In this document: piece by piece, positions 1 to 8,177 of the stretch
Layout of the letters: each line of letters opens with the position of its first letter
How positions within the stretch are numbered: the first letter of the stretch is position 1
Assembly: GCA_937900415.1 (NCBI GenBank)
Contig: CALCEY010000017.1
Span: 1 to 64,000, forward strand
Origin: an uncultured Clostridia bacterium
Lineage (GTDB): Bacteria > Bacillota > Clostridia > Peptostreptococcales > Anaerovoracaceae
Reading direction: 5' to 3'
DNA length: 64,000 nucleotides
Notes under the pieces: model-generated
What the model was told of the DNA's origin: nothing
Database searches by the model: none
What the model saw: only the letters and a program-made list of their open reading frames with translations
Made by a program: the position numbers and the translations under genes

Positions 1-55
1 AACCTATGACCCTCTGCTTGTAAGGCAGATGCTCTCCCAGCTGAGCTAAGCGCCC
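1..55 (-). tRNA. tRNA-Val (anticodon UAC), 3' part cut by window edge
   Basis: The reverse strand reads from 55 as a 7-nt acceptor strand (GGGCGCT), a D arm (GCTC ... GAGC) and an anticodon stem TCTGC/GCAGA enclosing loop CTTACAA. Loop positions 34-36 are UAC, which decodes valine GUA. The start of the T stem is visible (ATAGG), but the T loop, acceptor 3' strand and any CCA lie outside the window. It is preceded by two strong promoters on the same strand and is probably the first gene of a tRNA cluster continuing off the left edge. Confidence 0.93.
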
Positions 56-89
56 AATTTTTCAGCCGAATTGCTCGACACATTTATTA

Positions 90-118
90 ACTATACATCA
101 ATTTTTTTGAATTGTCAA
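90..118 (-). promoter_or_regulatory. Promoter P2 of the tRNA-Val unit
   Basis: On the minus strand there is TTGACA, a 17-nt spacer and TATAGT, close to a perfect vegetative (sigma-A) promoter. The predicted start falls about 30 nt before the tRNA 5' end. A- and T-tracts upstream (119-150) could act as an UP element. Confidence 0.8.
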
Positions 119-186
119 TAACTTTTTTAACTTTTTTTAACTTTTTAATGTTCTTCTTTTCTCATGTTTTCCACGAGCTGAGAACT

Positions 187-215
187 ATATTAACACAAGA
201 AAAAAAACATGTCAA
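187..215 (-). promoter_or_regulatory. Promoter P1 of the tRNA-Val unit
   Basis: On the minus strand there is TTGACA, a 17-nt spacer and TAATAT. The -35 begins directly after the yigZ stop codon. With P2 about 95 nt downstream this gives tandem promoters, as is common for stable-RNA genes. Confidence 0.65.
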
Positions 216-842
216 CTACATTTTAATCTTTATTTCAAGTATATTTTCAGTTTTGATTATGAGCCGTCCTGACGTAAGATTTTTCAACATGTCTTTTACA
301 GCATCTCCTTCTTCAGGCTCGCATGTAATGTCCGCCTCCACCTTATCCGTATATTTAACCTCAGACACGTCAAATACGTCGCCTGCCAGGTTTTGCAGCT
401 TAGCCAGATATGTATAGTCAAATTCGCATTTCAGGCAAAGCCTGCTTTCCACGCTGCATATTCCCGCAGCCTCAAGACCAAGCTTCGCACTCGAAGTATA
501 GGCTCTTGCAAGACCGCCGGTGCCCAGCTTAATTCCGCCGAAATATCTCGTGACAACTATGACCGCATTGGTTATTCCGGCGCCAGTCATCATTTTTATT
601 ATCGGAGCTCCTGACGTCCCCTGCGGCTCTCCGTCATCGGAAGCCCATTGAATCTGCATCTTGTCTCCTATAATCATAGCAGGCACGTTATGAGTCGCGT
701 CTCTGTGTCTCCTCTTTATTTCCGCTACAAAAGCATCGGCTTCTTCTTTTGAGGAAACAGGCTTTACATATGATATGAATCTGGATTTTTCTATAATTTG
801 CTCGGCGGAGGCCTCTTTTGCTATCGTATTATATAATTTCAT
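216..842 (-). CDS. yigZ: YigZ/IMPACT (UPF0029) family protein
   Basis: A 208-residue protein of the YigZ/IMPACT family, which is widespread in bacteria and related to the eukaryotic translational regulator IMPACT. Its biochemical role in bacteria is not settled. Residues about 17-120 form the UPF0029 domain (conserved block around DATHNVPA, then WASDDGEPQGTSG), and the C-terminal third matches the DUF1949 ferredoxin-like domain. The length is typical. The start overlaps the last codons of hflX by 14 nt and has a GAGG motif about 10 nt upstream inside hflX, so the two are probably translationally coupled. The family is recognised with confidence; the function is not inferred. Confidence 0.9.
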   Translation of the reverse strand: MKLYNTIAKEASAEQIIEKSRFISYVKPVSSKEEADAFVAEIKRRHRDATHNVPAMIIGDKMQIQWASDDGEPQGTSGAPIIKMMTGAGITNAVIVVTRYFGGIKLGTGGLARAYTSSAKLGLEAAGICSVESRLCLKCEFDYTYLAKLQNLAGDVFDVSEVKYTDKVEADITCEPEEGDAVKDMLKNLTSGRLIIKTENILEIKIKM

Positions 843-2109
843 ATTTTCTGAACCTCTGATAATCAGCTTCTTTCATTCGTACTTCCATATAAGCTCCCTC
901 GGCTTTATAATCCATAGTCTCGACAGAGGCCTCTTCGCATAGGTATGCGGATATATCTCCCCTGTCAAAAGGAATGAGAAGTCTGGCGAAAACATAATCC
1001 CCAAATAATTTTTCTTCTATTTTTGAAAGAAGCAACTGTATATTCAGGCCTGTTTTTGCTGAAATTTCAATATTTTCAATTCCCACCTCAGGTACGATAT
1101 GTTGATGCGGAAGATCGCATTTGTTAAAAACCATTATCTTTTCCTTATCACCTGCGCCGATTTCCTTCATTACTTTATCAGTCACCTCTATATGAAAATC
1201 ATGATTCTCATAAGAGGCATCAACTACGTGCAGCAAAAGCTCCGCATAAGTTACTTCCTCCAGCGTAGCTTTGAAAGCTTCTACGAGAGAATGGGGTAAC
1301 TTGCTTACAAAACCCACCGTATCTATCAGAATAAACCGTCTCCCGCTCTCAAGGTTGATTCCGCGCTGCTGAGTGTCAAGGGTGGCGAAAAGCATATTTT
1401 CTTCAAATACATTCTTTTCTTCTTTGTCTGACATTTCCAGAATTTTATTCATTATGGCTGATTTTCCCGAATTGGTGTATCCCACAAGCGCAACAACGGG
1501 AATCTGCTGTTTTTCACGTCTGGCGCGCTGAGTGCTTCTCGTGTTCTTAAGCTGAGAAAGCTCGGATTTTATGTCGTTCATCCGGCGCTCGATATGTCTT
1601 CTGTCTGTTTCCAGCTTTTTCTCTCCGGGGCCTCTTGTTCCTATACCTCCTCCCAGTCTGGAAAGAGATTTTCCAAAGCCCGTAAGTCTTGGAATCCTGT
1701 ATTGAAGCTGTGCAAGCTCCACCTGAAGCTTTCCTTCTCTGGATATGGCTCTGGCGGCAAAAATATCTAAAATCAATATGGTCCTGTCTATGACTCTGAC
1801 TTTCAATGCGTCCTCAAGATTTCTGAGCTGCATTCCAGAAAGCTCATCGTTAAATATGACGATGTCCGCCTCCATCGCCCTTACCATCTGCGCCAGCTCC
1901 TCCACCTTTCCCTTTCCTATCAGGGTTGCAGTATTGGGCTTTTCAAGGCTTTGAACCATCTGTCCCAAAACCTCCGAGCCGGCAGCCTCCGCAAGGCCGC
2001 AAAGCTCATCCATCGAATAGGATATATCCTCATTTCTCTGCACTCCTACGAGAATTGCCTTATACTGTTCTTCTCTTATAACTTCGTTATTTTCGTTAAA
2101 TCTAAGCAT
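829..2109 (-). CDS. hflX: GTPase HflX
   Basis: A 426-residue ribosome-associated GTPase of the Obg-HflX family. HflX binds the 50S subunit, splits stalled or hibernating 70S ribosomes, and in several Firmicutes gives tolerance to macrolides and lincosamides. Visible motifs are the glycine-rich HflX-specific segment (SRLGGGIGTRGPGEKKLETD, about residues 150-169), G1 GYTNSGKS (210-217), G3 DTVGF (about 263) and G4 NKCD (about 339). A Glu/Lys-rich helical hairpin precedes the G domain. The chosen ATG has only a weak GAG motif upstream; a perfect AGGAGG lies further upstream, before a four-codon ORF. yigZ follows with a 14-nt overlap. Confidence 0.95.
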   Translation of the reverse strand: MLRFNENNEVIREEQYKAILVGVQRNEDISYSMDELCGLAEAAGSEVLGQMVQSLEKPNTATLIGKGKVEELAQMVRAMEADIVIFNDELSGMQLRNLEDALKVRVIDRTILILDIFAARAISREGKLQVELAQLQYRIPRLTGFGKSLSRLGGGIGTRGPGEKKLETDRRHIERRMNDIKSELSQLKNTRSTQRARREKQQIPVVALVGYTNSGKSAIMNKILEMSDKEEKNVFEENMLFATLDTQQRGINLESGRRFILIDTVGFVSKLPHSLVEAFKATLEEVTYAELLLHVVDASYENHDFHIEVTDKVMKEIGAGDKEKIMVFNKCDLPHQHIVPEVGIENIEISAKTGLNIQLLLSKIEEKLFGDYVFARLLIPFDRGDISAYLCEEASVETMDYKAEGAYMEVRMKEADYQRFRKYEII

Positions 2110-2183
2110 ATCGTCTCACTACGGCCCTATCATGGCCGGATTATACCTCCTAAGCCCCTTATGGTCTCATTATAACATGAATT

Positions 2184-2816
2184 TTATTCTATCGCATCCA
2201 AAATACTTTCTTCCGGCACAACCACGTAGCTGTCTGGTACTTTTCCCACGATAACCGCCTCTGCCAGGAGCACCTTTCTGTTTATTTCGGCCGTTTTATC
2301 GGTAAAAGGAGCTAAAATATGTATCTGACTGGTCAGATTGCAATATATTTTATATCTTGTCTGATTTATTCCCTCCGTCTCGAATTCCGATTCATACTGG
2401 AATTTAGTAAGACTTACCGGTTGAACCTTTACCGTGGCCGTAAAAGGCAGCTGTGAAAGTATTTTACTTCCCGTTATGACGCCCCAGTTCACCTTTATTT
2501 CCTCTACGTCGTCCATACTGTAATTTTCCTTGACATTAGCGGAAAATTCCAGCAGAAGCTTATTTATGACTCTTGAATTGGGCTCTAAATACCGAATATT
2601 ACCCTCCGCGTCTCTTTCCACATTTAAAAGAGGCTCTCCCAGATCATCGTTGTAAAAGCCGTTTGTGATGCTTTCATTTATCTTTATCGCCACGGCATTT
2701 ATTGCTACCGCTTCAGCCGTAGCTTCTATGCTGTCGCCGAATTTATCTTTTATGAGCATTAGGCTGCCCATGATTACAAATCCTATTCCTATGATGATAA
2801 CTGCCGCTCTTTTCAT
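2184..2816 (-). CDS. yunB: Sporulation protein YunB
   Basis: A 210-residue membrane-anchored protein of the YunB family. In Bacillus subtilis the gene belongs to the mother-cell sigma-E regulon and is needed for normal sporulation, without a known biochemical activity. There is one N-terminal transmembrane segment (about residues 4-22) and an extracytoplasmic remainder with the family's conserved features: a region around NVKENYSMDDVE, a VNWGVITGSKIL block and TRYKIYCNLTSQI. Length is slightly below that of Bacillus YunB. It implies that the host forms endospores. The ribosome-binding site lies inside a hairpin (separate entry). hflX starts 74 nt downstream. Confidence 0.85.
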   Translation of the reverse strand: MKRAAVIIIGIGFVIMGSLMLIKDKFGDSIEATAEAVAINAVAIKINESITNGFYNDDLGEPLLNVERDAEGNIRYLEPNSRVINKLLLEFSANVKENYSMDDVEEIKVNWGVITGSKILSQLPFTATVKVQPVSLTKFQYESEFETEGINQTRYKIYCNLTSQIHILAPFTDKTAEINRKVLLAEAVIVGKVPDSYVVVPEESILDAIE

Positions 2817-2819
2817 AAT

Positions 2820-2856
2820 AAACCCCCTTCTATCTTATGCCTGATAAAGGGGGTTT
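2820..2856 (-). promoter_or_regulatory. Hairpin enclosing the yunB ribosome-binding site
   Basis: A 10-bp inverted repeat (AAACCCCCTT at 2820-2829, AAGGGGGTTT at 2847-2856) with a 17-nt loop separates codY from yunB. On the yunB transcript the 3' arm, GAAGGGGGTT, is also the only Shine-Dalgarno, ending about 6 nt before the ATG. The minus-strand sequence after the stem (TATTATG) is not a good U-tract, so SD occlusion is at least as likely as termination. On the plus strand the stem is followed by a T-rich stretch but no gene is present. Confidence 0.6.
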
Positions 2857-2915
2857 TGTTCTTTTAATTTATTAAGGATCGTAAAATCCAGGCAAAAACA
2901 TTTCGTGCTATGCGG

Positions 2916-3692
2916 TTAAATACTCAGATTTTCAGCCTTTTCCCTGAAATAAGGGTTTGTAATATTTATTCTCGTTCCTTTCACGCCCAGCGATCTTGCC
3001 TGAAGCACTCCTGCGCTCTCCAGCTTTCTTAAAGCGTTTACTATGACGGAATTCGTGAGGGAATACTTTGCCGCAACCTTGCTTGCAACCAGAGAACCGT
3101 GATCGCCGCTGAATTCCCGAATAATTTTTCCCAAAGCCTCCCGCTCTGAAAAAGACAAGGTTTCAACAGCAATATCAACGGCTTTCCTGAGGGCCTTTTC
3201 TCTCTCTGCGGCAAGATTCATATTCCTTTTTATCTCTATTCCCACTACCGTTGCGCCGTATTCGCATAGAGCTATGTCGACATCGTCGAACTTCTCGCTA
3301 TGGCGAGCTGCAATGAGAGTCCCCATCCGCTGTCCTCCGCATACGCTGGGAATTATGCAGTGATACTTGTCTGCCATCTCATAATCTTCACCTACATATT
3401 TCAAAATTTCCACGCCCCTGAGATTTACGGCTGTTTCTTCTATGGAAAGGAAATTCCTGTTATGAATAACCTGAAGTCTCTCGGTGCCTCCTTCTCCCGG
3501 TATTGTAGAACTGTCTTCGGCATTTTTATAGCTCACCCCGAGCATATTGCCTTCGATGTCGGCAATATAAACATTGGCGTCGATTATTTCCTTTAAAATC
3601 ACGCTTAAGTCATTGTATGAGAGGCTTCCCGTAGTGCTTTCGCTGAGCACCCAGTTCAGCCTGCGTATTTTGCTGAGTATGCGGCTTTCCAT
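2916..3692 (-). CDS. codY: GTP- and branched-chain-amino-acid-sensing regulator CodY
   Basis: A 258-residue global transcriptional regulator. CodY of low-GC Gram-positives is activated by Ile/Leu/Val and GTP and represses nutrient uptake, amino acid synthesis, sporulation and sometimes virulence genes. The N-terminal GAF domain spans about residues 1-155 and a long helix leads to a C-terminal winged helix (about 185-250), with the recognition-helix region SLTNSVIVNALRKLESAGV and the conserved wing GVKGTRI. Length and placement immediately after hslVU match the Bacillus clpQ-clpY-codY order. Transcription is probably from upstream in the cluster; no clear separate promoter was seen. Confidence 0.97.
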   Translation of the reverse strand: MESRILSKIRRLNWVLSESTTGSLSYNDLSVILKEIIDANVYIADIEGNMLGVSYKNAEDSSTIPGEGGTERLQVIHNRNFLSIEETAVNLRGVEILKYVGEDYEMADKYHCIIPSVCGGQRMGTLIAARHSEKFDDVDIALCEYGATVVGIEIKRNMNLAAEREKALRKAVDIAVETLSFSEREALGKIIREFSGDHGSLVASKVAAKYSLTNSVIVNALRKLESAGVLQARSLGVKGTRINITNPYFREKAENLSI

Positions 3693-3737
3693 TGCTTTAA
3701 GGGCTCCTTATCATAAATAGAGATGTATCGGCTGAAA

Positions 3738-5174
3738 TTAAAGTATAAACCTGTCCAAATCTTCTTTATGAATGGTTTCCTGGAATTTTTCCTTAACGTA
3801 GTCAGCGTCTATAACGATTTTCTCCTCTTCCATTTCGGGAATATTGAAGGAAATATCCTCAAGCAATTTTTCCAATATGGTATGCAGTCTTCTGGCTCCG
3901 ATATTTTCTGTCTGCTCGTTCATCAGGAATGAAATCGTCGCTATTTCTTTTATAGCCTCCTCCGTAAACTCTACTTCAATGCCCTCAGTCTCAAGAAGCG
4001 CCTTGTGCTGCTTTATCAAGGCGTTTTCAGGAACTGTCAATATGCTGACGAAATCCTCTTCAGTAAGGCTGGAAAGCTCCACTCTGATAGGAAAACGTCC
4101 CTGAAGCTCAGGAATCAGGTCGGTCGGCTTTGCCGTATGGAAAGCTCCGGCTCCGATAAAAAGAATATGGTCGGTCTTTACAGGTCCGTATTTAGTATTT
4201 ATTACGCTTCCCTCAACTATCGGAAGTATGTCTCGCTGCACACCCTCCCGGGAAACGTCGGCGCCGCTGGTCATTCTTGAGCCGGAAGCGATTTTATCGA
4301 TTTCATCTATGAATATTATACCATTTTGCTCTGCGTTCTCTATGGCCTCGTCTGTAACGACGTCCATGTCTATAAGTTTCTGAGCCTCCTGCTCGCGTAG
4401 AATCTTGCGTGCGTCCTTGACCTTGCAGTTTTTCTTCTTTGTCTTTTCGGGCATCATATTACCGAAAATATTTCCTATGGCGATGGACATGCCCTCGTTG
4501 CTCATATCAAGCTGGTTGCCTTTAGGAGTATCTATTACTTCTATTTCAACATACTGCTCCTCCAGCAGACCCTCGCGAAGCTGCTGTCTCACCTGCTCTC
4601 TGGCCATTTCCACATCCATATCCTCTTTTGTAGGCTCCTCTTTTGCAGCTTGGCTTTCAAGATACTGCTGCTTCTGGCTTGTATATCCGCCGCTGTTCAT
4701 TATGAAATCAAACGGCCCTTTTCCCTTGCCGGCAGGCTTCTTGTTTTTGCCCGGAATTATGGCCTCTACAAGCTTTTCCTCCACTATCTTATCGGCTATG
4801 TTATACTTTTCTTCAAGTTTATTCTGCTTTGTAACTCTCATGGAGGCTTCAACCAAATCTCTTACCATGGAATCAACATCTCTTCCAACGTAACCAACCT
4901 CGGTAAACTTGGTCGCTTCGACTTTTACGAAAGGCGCGTCCATAAGCTTAGCAAGCCTTCTGGCTATTTCTGTCTTACCGCAGCCGGTAGGACCCATCAT
5001 GAGAATGTTCTTCGGAGTGATTTCCTCTCTCAGTTCCTCCGGAAGCAGGCTTCTTCTGTATCTGTTTCTAAGAGCGATAGCTACGGATTTTTTTGCTTCG
5101 CTTTGTCCTATTATATATTTGTCAAGCTCCGCTACTATTTCTTTCGGAGTCATGCTGTATACTTTACTTGCCAT
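3738..5174 (-). CDS. hslU: ATP-dependent protease ATPase subunit HslU (ClpY)
   Basis: A 478-residue AAA+ unfoldase that feeds substrates to the HslV peptidase. Walker A is GPTGCGKT (61-68), the pore loop is GYVG (94-97) and Walker B is IIFIDEID. An I domain rich in Gln/Glu/Lys lies between them (about 130-270). The sensor/arginine-finger region is around NIGARRL. The last residues, DLDRFIL, match the C-terminal tail that docks into HslV and switches it on. The start codon lies 14 nt after the hslV stop, so the pair is co-translated. Confidence 0.97.
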   Translation of the reverse strand: MASKVYSMTPKEIVAELDKYIIGQSEAKKSVAIALRNRYRRSLLPEELREEITPKNILMMGPTGCGKTEIARRLAKLMDAPFVKVEATKFTEVGYVGRDVDSMVRDLVEASMRVTKQNKLEEKYNIADKIVEEKLVEAIIPGKNKKPAGKGKGPFDFIMNSGGYTSQKQQYLESQAAKEEPTKEDMDVEMAREQVRQQLREGLLEEQYVEIEVIDTPKGNQLDMSNEGMSIAIGNIFGNMMPEKTKKKNCKVKDARKILREQEAQKLIDMDVVTDEAIENAEQNGIIFIDEIDKIASGSRMTSGADVSREGVQRDILPIVEGSVINTKYGPVKTDHILFIGAGAFHTAKPTDLIPELQGRFPIRVELSSLTEEDFVSILTVPENALIKQHKALLETEGIEVEFTEEAIKEIATISFLMNEQTENIGARRLHTILEKLLEDISFNIPEMEEEKIVIDADYVKEKFQETIHKEDLDRFIL

Positions 5175-5188
5175 GAAATGTTCCCCCT

Positions 5189-5728
5189 TTACAGCTTTTC
5201 AACGGAAATATTATCATTTGTGTAAACGCATATGGAAGCCGCTATCTTAAGAGATTCCCTTACTATCTCCTCTGCGTTCATATCGGTATGATTGAACAAA
5301 GCGTTGGCTGCCGAATAAGCATAATTTCCTCCTGAGCCTATGGCTACGAAATCCTGGTCAGGTTCGATAACCTCTCCATTTCCCGAAATCACCAGAATAT
5401 TTTCTTTATCTGCCACGATCATCAACGCCTCAAGGTTTCTCATCCCCTTATCAGAACGCCAGAGCTGAGCTAAATCGACAGCGGCTCTTTTCAGGTTTCC
5501 CGAATGTTCCTCTAACTTGCTTTCAAATTTTTCCGTCAGGGAAAACGCATCGGCTACAGAACCGGCAAAGCCGGAAATAACGGAATTCTTGTAAATCTTT
5601 CTGACTTTCTTGGCTCCGTTTTTCATTATGGCCGTCTCTCCCATGGTGACCTGACCGTCGCCGCCGATACATATATCGTCGGGGCCTCTTCTTACTGCGC
5701 AGATTGTGGTTGCATGAAATTGTACCAT
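5189..5728 (-). CDS. hslV: ATP-dependent protease peptidase subunit HslV (ClpQ)
   Basis: A 179-residue proteasome-beta-like N-terminal-nucleophile peptidase forming double hexamers capped by HslU. Conserved blocks are GDGQVT, GFAGSVADAF and AIGSGGNYA. The catalytic Thr-Thr occurs as HATTICAV, so the reading frame begins with six residues (MVQFHA) before Thr7. In B. subtilis ClpQ/CodW the equivalent start is MSSFHATT, and an N-terminal serine is reported as nucleophile. Here residue 2 is Val, so that serine is absent and processing to Thr7 is inferred. It lies 21 nt downstream of topA. Confidence 0.95.
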   Translation of the reverse strand: MVQFHATTICAVRRGPDDICIGGDGQVTMGETAIMKNGAKKVRKIYKNSVISGFAGSVADAFSLTEKFESKLEEHSGNLKRAAVDLAQLWRSDKGMRNLEALMIVADKENILVISGNGEVIEPDQDFVAIGSGGNYAYSAANALFNHTDMNAEEIVRESLKIAASICVYTNDNISVEKL

Positions 5729-5749
5729 TTTGAATATCCTCCTAATCTA

Positions 5750-7873
5750 CTACTCTTTATACCCACATTTTTCATTGGAGCAAATATAATTACCGCCTTT
5801 AGTGCGGCGTTCCAAAAGCAAAGCGCCGCATTCAGGACATTTCTTATCGACAGGCTTATACCAAAAAGCTCTCGTACATGACGGATAATTGCTGCACCCA
5901 TAAAAAAGCTTTCCCGACCTTCCGCGCTTGGCCACTATATCGCCTCCGCAGTCAGGGCATTTTACACCTGTAGATTTTACTATAGCTTTAGTGTTTTTAC
6001 ATTCCGGATAGCCAGTGCAGGCAAGAAACTCTCCGAATCTTCCGGCCTTGATGGCCATAGGCCTACCGCATAATTCACATTTCTCATCGGTTATCTGATC
6101 CTGAATTTCCACTTTTTCTATGGCCTTATCCGCCGTTTCAAGCTCTTCTTTAAGCGTGGAGTAAAAGTCTCTGACTATCTCTTTCCAGTTTAAGTCTTTT
6201 ACTTCCACTTCGTCAAGTCTATCTTCCATATCGGCGGTAAAGCCTGTGTCTACTATTTCTTTAAAGTATTCTTCCATCAGCTCTGTTACCACAAAGCCAA
6301 GTTCTGTGGGAATAAGCGTCTTTTTCTCTCTGCTTATATATTTTCTCTCCAGCAGCGTGGCTATTATGGGGGCGTAAGTGCTTGGCCTGCCTATATTCTT
6401 TTCCTCCAGATCCTTCACCAAGCTGGCTTCTGTAAATCTTGACGGGGGCTCTGTAAATTTTTGCTGACAGTTTATGGCTTCTTCTTTCAGGACTTCTCCC
6501 TCCAAGAGTTCAGGTAAAAGTTTATCTTTATCTTCTTCAAATCCTCCGGCATATACCTTCTGATATCCTTCAAATATCAATTTTGATCCGCTTGCTTTGA
6601 AACCATACCTGCCGTTTTTTATCGAGACCTGCATTGAATCGAACACTGCGTCGCTCATCTGGCTGGCAAGGAATCTGCTCCATATCAGCTTGTAAAGATT
6701 ATACTGATCCTTGGTCAAAGAATCCTTTATCATATCGGGATCCATGGCCACCCGGCTTGGTCTTATGGCTTCATGGGCGTCCTGAATGTCCTTTTTCTTG
6801 TTTTGAAATATATTGTTTCCTTTATATTTTTCTCCGAACTTCTCTAATATATATTCTGCGGCAGAAACCCTTGCCTCTTCCGAAATCCTCACAGAGTCGG
6901 TTCTTATATAGGTCACGAGGCCTTGCGTCCCCTGTCCCTTTATTTCAACGCCTTCATAAAGCTGCTGAGCTATCATCATAGTCTTTTTTGTGGTAAAGCC
7001 CAGCCTGGTAGCGGCTTCCTGCTGTAGGCTGCTGGTGGTAAACGGAGCAAATGGCTTGCGTCGTCTTTCCTTTCTCAAAGCGCTGCTTACTTTGTATTCG
7101 CCTTCTTTAAGTGAGACAAGAATACCGTCTGCCGACTGTCTGCTTTCAACTGTAAGCTTTTTTCCGTCGCAGTCTGTCAACTTAGCAGAGAAGGTCTTTC
7201 CTTTTTCAAAGTCTACTACTATATTCCAATATTCTTTCGGTTGGAAATTTTTTATCTGATTTTCCCTGTCGCATAAGATCTTCAGCGCTGCAGACTGCAC
7301 TCTTCCTGCACTCAAACCTCTGCGTATTTTTCTCCACAGCAGGGGACTTATCTGATAACCCACAAGCCTGTCTAAAACTCTCCTGGCCTGCTGTGCGTCC
7401 ACCAGCTTGAGATCTATAGGTCTCGGATTTTTAACTGCGTTTTTTATCGCGTCCTTGGTTATTTCATTGAAAACTATCCTGCATGGAGACGTCTCGTCAA
7501 TGCCGAGAAGAAATGCCAGATGCCACGATATGGCTTCTCCCTCACGGTCAGGGTCTGTTGCGAGATAAACTTTACCAGCCTGCTTGGCTTCTCTGCGAAG
7601 TTCCTTTATTACGTCTCCCTTTCCTCTTATAGCTATATACTCGGGTTCAAAGTCGTTTTCTATGTCTATTCCGATTTTACTCTTTGGAAGGTCTCTCACG
7701 TGACCTACAGAAGCCGTCACCTTATAGTTTGAGCCCAGATATTTGCCTATAGTCTTCGCCTTTGACGGAGACTCTACTATTACAAGAGTCTTTTTCCCGG
7801 CTGTCTTTGATTTTGAAGCCTTAGATTTTGCTTTAGTTGTCGCTTTTTCTTTAGCGGTTCCTTTTTCGGTCAT
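5750..7873 (-). CDS. topA: DNA topoisomerase I (type IA)
   Basis: A 707-residue enzyme that relaxes negative supercoils by single-strand passage. The TOPRIM domain begins at TLVIVESPSKAKTI and includes DPDREGE; the active-site tyrosine is in GLVTYIRTDS. Three C-terminal Zn-binding segments carry C-x2-C pairs (CELCG, CPDCGG, CPECG). A Lys/Ala/Thr-rich N-terminal tail of about 27 residues precedes the TOPRIM domain. The ATG used here has AGGAGG four nt upstream. A start ten codons earlier at 7903 has no Shine-Dalgarno and is rejected. Unlike in Bacillus, no trmFO or xerC/codV lies between topA and hslV. Confidence 0.96.
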   Translation of the reverse strand: MTEKGTAKEKATTKAKSKASKSKTAGKKTLVIVESPSKAKTIGKYLGSNYKVTASVGHVRDLPKSKIGIDIENDFEPEYIAIRGKGDVIKELRREAKQAGKVYLATDPDREGEAISWHLAFLLGIDETSPCRIVFNEITKDAIKNAVKNPRPIDLKLVDAQQARRVLDRLVGYQISPLLWRKIRRGLSAGRVQSAALKILCDRENQIKNFQPKEYWNIVVDFEKGKTFSAKLTDCDGKKLTVESRQSADGILVSLKEGEYKVSSALRKERRRKPFAPFTTSSLQQEAATRLGFTTKKTMMIAQQLYEGVEIKGQGTQGLVTYIRTDSVRISEEARVSAAEYILEKFGEKYKGNNIFQNKKKDIQDAHEAIRPSRVAMDPDMIKDSLTKDQYNLYKLIWSRFLASQMSDAVFDSMQVSIKNGRYGFKASGSKLIFEGYQKVYAGGFEEDKDKLLPELLEGEVLKEEAINCQQKFTEPPSRFTEASLVKDLEEKNIGRPSTYAPIIATLLERKYISREKKTLIPTELGFVVTELMEEYFKEIVDTGFTADMEDRLDEVEVKDLNWKEIVRDFYSTLKEELETADKAIEKVEIQDQITDEKCELCGRPMAIKAGRFGEFLACTGYPECKNTKAIVKSTGVKCPDCGGDIVAKRGRSGKLFYGCSNYPSCTRAFWYKPVDKKCPECGALLLERRTKGGNYICSNEKCGYKE

Positions 7874-8177
7874 CTTGCCTCCTGGTTTATCTCTCTTACC
7901 CATTTCAACTGCACATCACATGCAAATCCGATATCGAAAATATTAAATATATTTTAAAATCATTTTATTAACGTTATATAAAAGTTTTGTGTATTTCACG
8001 AAAACAACTTGCACTGCAAAGAATTTAATCATCATATGATAACCGTCTTATCTGATACGCTCCTTTGGCATATACATATTGTATCCTGCTTGTATCATGC
8101 CTCTCAAAACCGGCCAAAATACGATTCATGAAGCTGTTTATCATATTTTTATCATTCTATAGTCAATAATAATAGAA
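7874..8177. other. Intergenic gap between dprA and topA, probable topA leader
   Basis: This is an AT-rich stretch of about 300 nt. On the minus strand TTGACT (8161-8166) and TATGAT (8140-8145) are separated by only 15 nt, so a topA promoter here is possible but weak. A 39-codon minus-strand ORF (8025-8144) begins inside that -10 and has no ribosome-binding site; it is not called a gene. No terminator hairpin was recognised after dprA, so read-through from the upstream operon is possible. Confidence 0.4.

Noticed and set aside
2817..2860. Mother-cell sigma-E promoter for yunB in the hairpin loop (GCATAAGAT)
   Set aside because: The start would fall on or after the Shine-Dalgarno and no matching -35 was visible.
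4405..4893. Long plus-strand open frame inside hslU
   Set aside because: It lies wholly antisense to the clear hslU gene and has no ribosome-binding site; Ser/Leu-rich composition reflects the opposite codons.
8025..8144. 39-codon minus-strand ORF between dprA and topA
   Set aside because: Its ATG overlaps a possible -10 element, no ribosome-binding site is seen and no family is recognised.
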